Of a DNA stretch of 5,780 nucleotides, positions 1 to 4,100 are shown piece by piece (the first letter of the stretch is position 1; each line of letters starts with the position of its first letter). The DNA comes from JBFJVZ01 sp041623895 (GTDB lineage Bacteria; Planctomycetota; Planctomycetia; Pirellulales; Pirellulaceae), in contig JBFJVZ010000445.1 in assembly GCA_041623895.1 (NCBI GenBank), positions 1 through 5,780 of the forward strand, in the 5' to 3' direction. A program made the position numbers and the translations under genes. The notes beneath the pieces were generated by a model. It saw only the letters and a program-made list of their open reading frames with translations, was not told the DNA's origin and ran no database searches.

Positions 1-202
1 AGACGAGCAATCCTGGCCCCAGGCTATACGCTGCCACTGCTTCGCAGTTGTCGTATGGTTGTGACGAACGAAAACGTCGATGGCTACAACCACCGCGCCT
101 GATAAGAAAAGCCAGGCTTGAATTCCTGCTTAAGCGGGACGCTCTGCAAGTTCTGGCCTACATCTGTTCGCAGGAGCAAACGACGACTTTCATAAAGTCA
201 CT
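1..202. repeat. Candidate dispersed planctomycete repeat with nested hairpins, downstream of fliO
   Basis: This stretch has no conventional gene but is unusually structured. A perfect inverted repeat CCTGG/CCAGG lies at 12-23. Next to it is a two-step hairpin: ATACG (26-30) pairs with CGTAT (52-56) and ACTGC (36-40) pairs with GCAGT (44-48) around a TTC loop. Further on, GACG (63-66) faces CGTC (75-78), and TCCTGC (124-129) pairs, with one G-U, with GCGGGA (134-139) around TTAA. Read forward, the frames give 'APGYTLPLLRSCRMV...' (stop at 100-102), 'DEQSWPQAIRCHCF...' (stop at 62-64) and 'TSNPGPRLYAATASQL...' (stop at 204-206). From memory, peptides like these recur in many small hypothetical proteins of Rhodopirellula, which would make this a multi-copy element misannotated as genes. 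That recurrence is recalled, not tested. The left end lies outside the window. The right end is uncertain: about 120 by the hairpins, about 202 if the open frame belongs to the element. Confidence 0.5.
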
Positions 203-206
203 TTAG
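3..206 (+). other. Open forward frame entering from the window edge, probably part of the repeat
   Basis: This frame is open for 67 codons from the window edge to a TAG at 204-206. It has no ATG inside the window, so any start would lie to the left. The translation starts 'TSNPGPRLYAATASQLSYG', has a basic middle ('KRRWLQPPRLIRKARL') and ends 'SQEQTTTFIKSL'. I recognise no domain. The stop overlaps the fliO stop on the other strand (203-205), so the two frames meet tail to tail. It could be the end of a real small gene, but another forward frame is also open for 33 codons over the same bases, and the hairpins fit a repeat better than a coding region. Treat it as an incidental frame unless conservation shows otherwise. 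Confidence 0.25.
185..204. other. Interleaved short palindromes at the fliO stop codon
   Basis: GACTTT (185-190) and AAAGTC (194-199) form a perfect 6-bp inverted repeat around CAT. The second arm also takes part in another one, AAAGT-C-ACTTT (194-204), which runs into the fliO stop codon. The two are mutually exclusive folds. The position directly after fliO would suit a 3' transcript end. However, the stem is short and AT-rich and no T-run follows on the minus strand, so it is not a convincing intrinsic terminator. Confidence 0.3.
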
Positions 207-832
207 GCGGTCGCGAACAGACGCCCACGACGCTGAATCGGCTCACTCGTCGTCGATGTTTGGGCCGCTTGACCGGTTTTTGCCAACGAAGCTGGCGACG
301 CGCCGGTACACGCGACGGTCAATTCATGGACTTCGCGCGGATCGGTGATCTCGCATAACGGGTGGATGCCACTCGCCGTCTGCGCCGCCACGATGATGCG
401 GCTGCCACACCGCAACATCGTTACCCGAGTCCGCCCATCGATCGCCGTGCTACCAAGCGTTTGCAAGACATCGCTCGGCATCGAACCGGCACGAATGTTT
501 CCACGCCCAAACTTTCTTGTCAAACAGACGAGACCAGCAAACAGGCCAAGCACGATGGCCAAGCTGGAAACGACGGTTACCAGCGGAGTCGCGAATCCAC
601 CCGGCTGCGGATTCGCTTCCGCCTGTTCGGCAACCGGCGCTAATGAGGGAAATTCCCCGGCCGATCCAGCGCGATCCGTCACCGTGGAGACCTGATTTTC
701 GGCGAAGGACAAATGCGCAGATGGAATCGAACTGGCGAAGTTCGTCGCCGCACCCTCAATCATTCGCTCTTGCGCCGTTAGCGGTGCTGACCAGGCCAAC
801 AAGCAAAATATTCCCAGCAAGAATCTCAGCAT
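203..832 (-). CDS. fliO: Flagellar biosynthesis protein FliO, with an extended periplasmic N-terminus
   Basis: FliO is a small bitopic inner-membrane protein that helps the FliP ring of the flagellar type III export gate to assemble. The 209-residue product starts with a likely signal peptide (residues 1-21, hydrophobic core 'FLLGIFCLLAW', cleavage near LTA-QE). A roughly 60-residue Ala/Ser/Pro/Glu-rich linker follows. A strong membrane helix spans about residues 82-104 and is followed by basic residues (RKFGRGNIR), which places the rest in the cytoplasm. The FliO-type domain lies at about 122-172 ('LQTLGSTAIDGRTRVTMLRC', then a hydrophobic 'RIIVAAQ' strand and 'ITDPREV'). A Thr/Ser/Gln-rich tail ends in basic residues. 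The usual protein is nearer 100-140 residues, so the N-terminal part is extra. Placement directly after fliN supports the call. fliP, which commonly follows fliO, is not found downstream. The ATG at 832-830 is supported by AGGGAG nine bases upstream. Confidence 0.85.
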   Translation of the reverse strand: MLRFLLGIFCLLAWSAPLTAQERMIEGAATNFASSIPSAHLSFAENQVSTVTDRAGSAGEFPSLAPVAEQAEANPQPGGFATPLVTVVSSLAIVLGLFAGLVCLTRKFGRGNIRAGSMPSDVLQTLGSTAIDGRTRVTMLRCGSRIIVAAQTASGIHPLCEITDPREVHELTVACTGASPASLAKTGQAAQTSTTSEPIQRRGRLFATA

Positions 833-841
833 CCGTGCTCT

Positions 842-847
842 CTCCCT
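842..847 (-). promoter_or_regulatory. Ribosome-binding site of fliO
   Basis: On the minus strand AGGGAG ends nine bases before the ATG at 832. It lies in the 18-base gap after the fliN stop codon (851-853). It fixes the fliO start and suggests that both genes are translated from one message. Confidence 0.6.
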
Positions 848-850
848 GTA

Positions 851-1228
851 TCAGCTGCCAACGAGTTCCGTGATGCGAACACAGAATCGGTCATTCATCA
901 CGAGTATCTCGCCCCGCGCAATCAATCGATTATTGACGTACACGTCGACTGGATCACCGGCGGCATTGTCCAAGGTGACAACGCTACCGGCGCGAAGCTG
1001 CAAGACGTCTTCCAATCGCATCCGAGTGCGGCCGAGTTCGATTCGCAAATCAAGTTCAACCTCGCTCAGCACAGCTTCCGTTTCCACGGCGGCTGAATCG
1101 ACACTCGCGGTCAGATCGTGTAACTGAAAAGGCCGTGGCGACACCACGCCTGAATCTGACGACTCGCTGCTGAAGTGCATCGGCTCGGGCAGGATGGGAT
1201 CGGACATTTCGGGGCCAAGAAGTTTCAC
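851..1228 (-). CDS. fliN: Flagellar motor switch protein FliN
   Basis: FliN is a component of the flagellar C-ring, which sets rotation direction with FliM and FliG and helps dock export cargo at the base of the motor. The 125-residue product has a variable, acidic and Ser/Pro-rich N-terminal half (1-52). A complete SpoA/FliMN C-terminal domain follows at about 56-123: 'VELDLRIELGRTRMRLEDVL' opens it, then 'LRAGSVVTLD', 'DPVDVYVNNRLIARGEILV' and 'FCVRITELV', the canonical FliN order. Length and domain placement fit FliN rather than the longer FliM or the switch protein FliY. The start is uncertain. GTG at 1228 gives 125 residues, ATG at 1207 gives 118, and neither has a clear Shine-Dalgarno sequence. 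fliO follows 18 bases downstream. Upstream, 83 bases separate it from the flavoprotein gene, enough for an internal promoter, though I cannot identify one. Confidence 0.9.
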   Translation of the reverse strand: MKLLGPEMSDPILPEPMHFSSESSDSGVVSPRPFQLHDLTASVDSAAVETEAVLSEVELDLRIELGRTRMRLEDVLQLRAGSVVTLDNAAGDPVDVYVNNRLIARGEILVMNDRFCVRITELVGS

Positions 1229-1311
1229 GCGCTCGTTTCACGCAGCAGGCGGGAAAGTACGTCGACGGAAGATCATCTGTCCTAGAAACGCGATAATTCA
1301 GCAAGCCCAAT

Positions 1312-1977
1312 TTAGTATCGTCGCGGTCGATAGAGGTCCAAATCTTCGCGGCCCACCAGACTTGCATACAGCGAAACGATTTCGCGAAGTCCCGTCCAGA
1401 AGGCTGCTTCCGCATCGGCTGAAGATCTCTGGCCTATCCGAAAACAGTAGGGAACCGGTGATTCGAATCCGAATGCGATGTCGGCTTGATCGCCTACGGC
1501 CAAAATCACCGATTCTGCATCCATCGATTCTGTGTCATCAACTCCACAAACGGTCAACCGAAAATCTGGCGGAATTTCCTCCTCGATGTCGTCTTGTTCA
1601 TCGAGCTCAATCTCGACGGTTTGAATCTCGACCACGCGGCAGGGGCAGATCACACGTCCACGCAGCAGATCCGTTTTCGTGAGTGGGACCAGAATATCGT
1701 CGATCCACTGGCTGATCGTGATCGGCTTGGTGCTGGCGGCAAAGTCAGGATGCTGCGACTGCAGCGCGGCCGAAGCCAAGGGCGAACAACACCGATCCGG
1801 TGGCAGCGGCAGTGTTTCAGCCCTGCGATCATGAAGCGAATTAGCGATCTGGACGGCTTCGATCAAGGTCACATCGTATCCCAGATAACGGCCGTACAGA
1901 GCGGCTTCGATCCCCAGCGGTCCTGCACCGACGACTGCGATCGAGCCCGGCGGATCTAGTGTCATGTCACTCGGCAT
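1312..1977 (-). CDS. Short FAD/NAD(P)-binding oxidoreductase-like protein, probably lacking the second nucleotide-binding domain
   Basis: The N-terminus is a dinucleotide-binding Rossmann motif: 'IAVVGAGPLGIEAALYGRYL' contains GxGxxG at residues 17-22, and 'YDVTLIE' ends in an acidic residue at 40 suited to the adenosine ribose. A second flavoprotein-type element, 'AESVILAVGDQ', lies at 154-164. An acidic insert (125-134) separates the two. The protein ends with 'LREIVSLYASLVGREDLDLY', which resembles the C-terminal tail of longer (about 400-residue) planctomycete FAD-dependent proteins I recall. At 221 residues it appears to keep the first FAD half and the tail without the middle NAD(P) domain. 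The ATG at 1977 overlaps the thiO stop by 11 bp and has AAGGAG nine bases upstream; the ATG at 1965 is a weaker alternative. The reaction and substrate are unknown. Coupling to thiO suggests a related redox role, which is inference. Confidence 0.7.
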   Translation of the reverse strand: MPSDMTLDPPGSIAVVGAGPLGIEAALYGRYLGYDVTLIEAVQIANSLHDRRAETLPLPPDRCCSPLASAALQSQHPDFAASTKPITISQWIDDILVPLTKTDLLRGRVICPCRVVEIQTVEIELDEQDDIEEEIPPDFRLTVCGVDDTESMDAESVILAVGDQADIAFGFESPVPYCFRIGQRSSADAEAAFWTGLREIVSLYASLVGREDLDLYRPRRY

Positions 1978-3154
1978 GCTCGCGCGCTCCTTGCCGCGAA
2001 CCAGCGACAGCAGTCTGTTGTTTGCCGACTTGAAAAGCAGCTAAGTCGACTGGCGGAGACGATCCGCTGATCAGATCGGCCAAGCAAACTGCCGTGCCAG
2101 GAGACAGATGGATGCCGCTGCGAAAATGACCCGCGGCAACAAACAGGTTGGATGTCTGGGGGACGCGACCGATCATAGGAAAACCATCAAAGGTCATGGG
2201 GCGAAGTCCCGACCAGCTGGCAACTTCGACCGCGTCTTTCAGGTCAGGGCACAAATCAAAGGCGAATGCCCGTAACGAGTCGATGATCGGCTCGGTCGTT
2301 TCGCGCCGAAATCCGACTTCTTCTTCGCAAGATCCCACCAACACGTGCCCGTCGTCTCGGCACACCAGGTAACGATGTCCCACATTGACAATCGGTCCAA
2401 ACAGTGGCCGCTGCGTTTTCAATAGCAAGATTTGTCCGCGAACAGGCACCAGGCTTTGTTGCAATCGCAACGACGGTGAGATCAAGCCGCTCCAGGCGCC
2501 GGCAGAGATCACCACCGCGTCGGCCGCAAATTCACGCGCTTTCTCCTTGTCAGCCGTCGCTAGCGTTTTGACCAACGCGCCGCAGTCGCTGTGAACAATA
2601 TCGCAAACCCGAAGGCCCTCAACGATTTCGACACCATTGATCTGACAGGCTGCTGCCAAAGCTTTCAGGTATTGTGGTGTGCGGACCTGACATTCCTGTG
2701 GTACCCACCAGGCCGCCAGTTGCTTTGTTTGTTGTGCCCATTGCCGCAACGCCGGTTCCCGCTTGGAAAGCGAGGTCGGCGCGACCGACTGACATTGAAT
2801 TTCGAGCTCGTGCCAGTAATCGGTCATGCCGATCATTGCCGCTCGCTCACCCACGGTGTCCGCCAAATACCAGGCGCCGCACTCGCGAAACCCGGTGTCG
2901 ACACCGGTCAGCGATTTCAACTTCTGCGCCCACTCCGGGAACAATTCATGACTCAAGCCGCGAAGCTGATCAATTGGATCGGTCGCGGTCTGCCGGTTCG
3001 CGGGCGGCAAGATCCCGGTAGCCGACCACGACGTTGCTTTGCCGACTTGTTCGCGGTCGATCAAAGTGACAGCCAACTCGCGTTGGGAAAGCTCCCAAGC
3101 CAGGCTGAGCCCGATCGCACCGCCGCCGACAATGATGATTCGAGGCTGGCTCAT
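1967..3154 (-). CDS. thiO: Glycine oxidase ThiO-type FAD-dependent amine oxidase
   Basis: ThiO oxidises glycine to iminoglycine with FAD and oxygen, releasing hydrogen peroxide; the imine feeds thiazole synthesis for thiamine. The 395-residue length is near the family's usual size. An FAD-binding 'RIIIVGGGAIGLSLAWEL' starts at residue 5 (GxGxxG 10-15) with an acidic 'LIDRE' at 31-35. Other family landmarks are 'VRTPQYLKAL' (157-166), 'VPVRGQILLL' (236-245), 'WSGLRPMTFDGFPMIGR' (314-330) and 'NLFVAAGHFRSGIHLSP' (336-352). His260, Tyr262, Arg318 and Arg345 have the same spacing as the active-site His244, Tyr246, Arg302 and Arg329 that I recall for Bacillus subtilis ThiO, so substrate binding looks intact. 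The ATG overlaps the upstream stop as ATGA, indicating translational coupling. No thiS, thiG or thiF lies in the window. A related D-amino acid or sarcosine oxidase activity cannot be excluded. Confidence 0.85.
   Translation of the reverse strand: MSQPRIIIVGGGAIGLSLAWELSQRELAVTLIDREQVGKATSWSATGILPPANRQTATDPIDQLRGLSHELFPEWAQKLKSLTGVDTGFRECGAWYLADTVGERAAMIGMTDYWHELEIQCQSVAPTSLSKREPALRQWAQQTKQLAAWWVPQECQVRTPQYLKALAAACQINGVEIVEGLRVCDIVHSDCGALVKTLATADKEKAREFAADAVVISAGAWSGLISPSLRLQQSLVPVRGQILLLKTQRPLFGPIVNVGHRYLVCRDDGHVLVGSCEEEVGFRRETTEPIIDSLRAFAFDLCPDLKDAVEVASWSGLRPMTFDGFPMIGRVPQTSNLFVAAGHFRSGIHLSPGTAVCLADLISGSSPPVDLAAFQVGKQQTAVAGSRQGAREHAE
1987..1992 (-). promoter_or_regulatory. Strong ribosome-binding site inside the 3' end of thiO
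   Basis: AAGGAG on the minus strand stands nine bases before the ATG at 1977. It lies within the last codons of thiO and decides the downstream start in favour of the 221-residue form. It is the best Shine-Dalgarno match in the minus-strand cluster, where most other starts have weak ones. Confidence 0.65.
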
Positions 3155-3888
3155 GTCGCTGACTCACCCAGGATCGACTCGATAGCGCTGGCTAGATCTC
3201 GACAACCGTGGTCTCGCTGTGACGATTTTGCCAGTTCGACTCGCAGCCGATTCAATTCGTCAATCGTATCGACGTCTTCACGGATCGCTAAGCTTGCCAG
3301 CCGCAATCCAAGTTGCTCAATTCGCTCAGCGGTGGCCTGATAGACTCGATCGCTGCTCCAGGGAATATCGGCAAACAGCCGTTGGTACTCGTCCCGCCAG
3401 GGGCTGCGGAGTCCGATCAGGTAATACCCGCCATCGCGAGCGGGCCCCAAAACAACATCGTCTGAAATCAGCTGATCAAAGGCGTTCTCGATCTCCCTTT
3501 CACTCAAGGTGGGACAGTCCGCGCCGATCAGGACGCTAGCGTTGGGCCGGCTGGCAGCTGTTGAGGCGAGAGTTTCTCGAAACCATGCCTCGATCCTGCG
3601 GCCGAGATCACCGGGCCCCTGGGATCGGATCTCCCAGAATCCCGGGGGCAATGCTGCCCGAAATTCGGATATTTGCTCCGCGGGTGCGACCGCAAAGATT
3701 CGCCGATCGGCAACCGACTGCAGCGATCGGGCCACGTGAATGACGAATTGGCGATGAACGGCAGCGGCCTGCGGCTGTCCGATGGACTGGCCAAGTCGCG
3801 TTTTTACCTGTCCCGTCGTCCAATACTTGGCCATCACACCCAAAACATCAGCTTGCTGCCTGCGGGTGCTTGTTCTTGGTGGCTCCAC
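3151..3888 (-). CDS. TIGR04282/DUF2064 family glycosyltransferase-like (CofC-like) protein
   Basis: This is a small GT-A-fold, nucleotide-sugar-transferase-like protein of 245 residues, the usual size. Key elements are 'VLGVMAKYWTTGQVKTRL' (15-32, basic nucleotide-binding loop), 'GDLGRRI' (93-99), 'GADCPTL' (122-128, with the metal-binding Asp), 'LGPARDGGYYLIGL' (147-160), 'DIPWSSDRVYQAT' (174-186) and 'EDVDTIDEL' (204-212). These match the DUF2064 family, annotated as arsenosugar-biosynthesis glycosyltransferase and related to the CofC guanylyltransferase. No arsenic methylation or arsenosugar gene is nearby, so that name should not be taken as function. The start is GTG at 3888: an in-frame stop lies upstream at 3937-3939 with no ATG, GTG or TTG between, and the next ATG would cut into the first strand. 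There is no clear Shine-Dalgarno sequence. It is the first gene of the minus-strand cluster and its stop overlaps the thiO start by 4 bp. Confidence 0.8.
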   Translation of the reverse strand: MEPPRTSTRRQQADVLGVMAKYWTTGQVKTRLGQSIGQPQAAAVHRQFVIHVARSLQSVADRRIFAVAPAEQISEFRAALPPGFWEIRSQGPGDLGRRIEAWFRETLASTAASRPNASVLIGADCPTLSEREIENAFDQLISDDVVLGPARDGGYYLIGLRSPWRDEYQRLFADIPWSSDRVYQATAERIEQLGLRLASLAIREDVDTIDELNRLRVELAKSSQRDHGCRDLASAIESILGESAT

Positions 3889-3906
3889 GGCAATACTTTT
3901 GGTGTA

Positions 3907-3942
3907 GTCTGACGCCCATTTCCGGTGGATTTTGGCTCAGAC
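3907..3942. promoter_or_regulatory. Imperfect hairpin / inverted repeat before the CofC-like gene
   Basis: GTCTGA (3907-3912) and TCAGAC (3937-3942) are perfect inverted copies. GCC (3914-3916) and GGC (3934-3936) extend the stem after a single bulged C, leaving a 17-base loop. The element lies 18-54 bases upstream of the GTG start at 3888, so it would be in the leader or promoter of the minus-strand cluster. It could be an operator or a leader hairpin. No confident -35/-10 pair was found around it. Confidence 0.35.
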
Positions 3943-4018
3943 GGGGTGTTGACTGAGCTGTCGAGTCCGATTTCGCTTCTCCCCAACCGCTAAACCTTTG
4001 TGTAGCGTGCCCGATGAT

Positions 4019-4040
4019 TGCAGTTAGGATTAAAACTGCA
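4019..4040. promoter_or_regulatory. Perfect 7-bp inverted repeat in the divergent intergenic region, operator-like
   Basis: TGCAGTT (4019-4025) and AACTGCA (4034-4040) form a perfect dyad with an AT-rich 8-base spacer, 61 bases before the kinase ATG. The 22-bp size is typical of a dimeric regulator's site. It lies in the AT-richest part of the 212-base gap between the divergent gene sets (3889-4100). A possible -10-like TTATCT follows at 4052-4057 but has no matching -35. The rest of this gap shows nothing else I can support. Confidence 0.4.
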
Positions 4041-4100
4041 GCTCACAGATGTTATCTTGTCACACAATCTTCCAACTCTCCATAGGCCCACACGCAATCG

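Noticed and set aside
26..60. Integron attC-like site in the asymmetric hairpin
   Set aside because: The bulged stem is reminiscent of attC, but there is no clear pair of R boxes (GTTRRRY / RYYYAAC) at the ends, and no cassette or integrase is in the window.
1056..1415. Minus-strand open frame bridging the flavoprotein 3' end and the fliN 5' end
   Set aside because: It is out of frame with both real genes, has no family resemblance and is Arg-rich. The gap it would fill is ordinary 83-base intergenic sequence.
1194..1959. Plus-strand frames (162 and 157 codons) opposite fliN and the flavoprotein
   Set aside because: They are antisense to genes with recognisable motifs and have no ribosome-binding site or domain of their own.
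2591..3340. Plus-strand open frame (249 codons) opposite thiO and the CofC-like gene
   Set aside because: It covers the ends of two well-supported overlapping genes on the other strand. Its composition is Arg/Pro/Ser-rich, as expected of an antisense shadow, and no domain is visible.
3949..3980. TTGACT at 3949-3954 as a -35 box for the kinase
   Set aside because: The hexamer is near consensus, but no acceptable -10 follows at 16-18 bases and it lies about 150 bases from the start codon.
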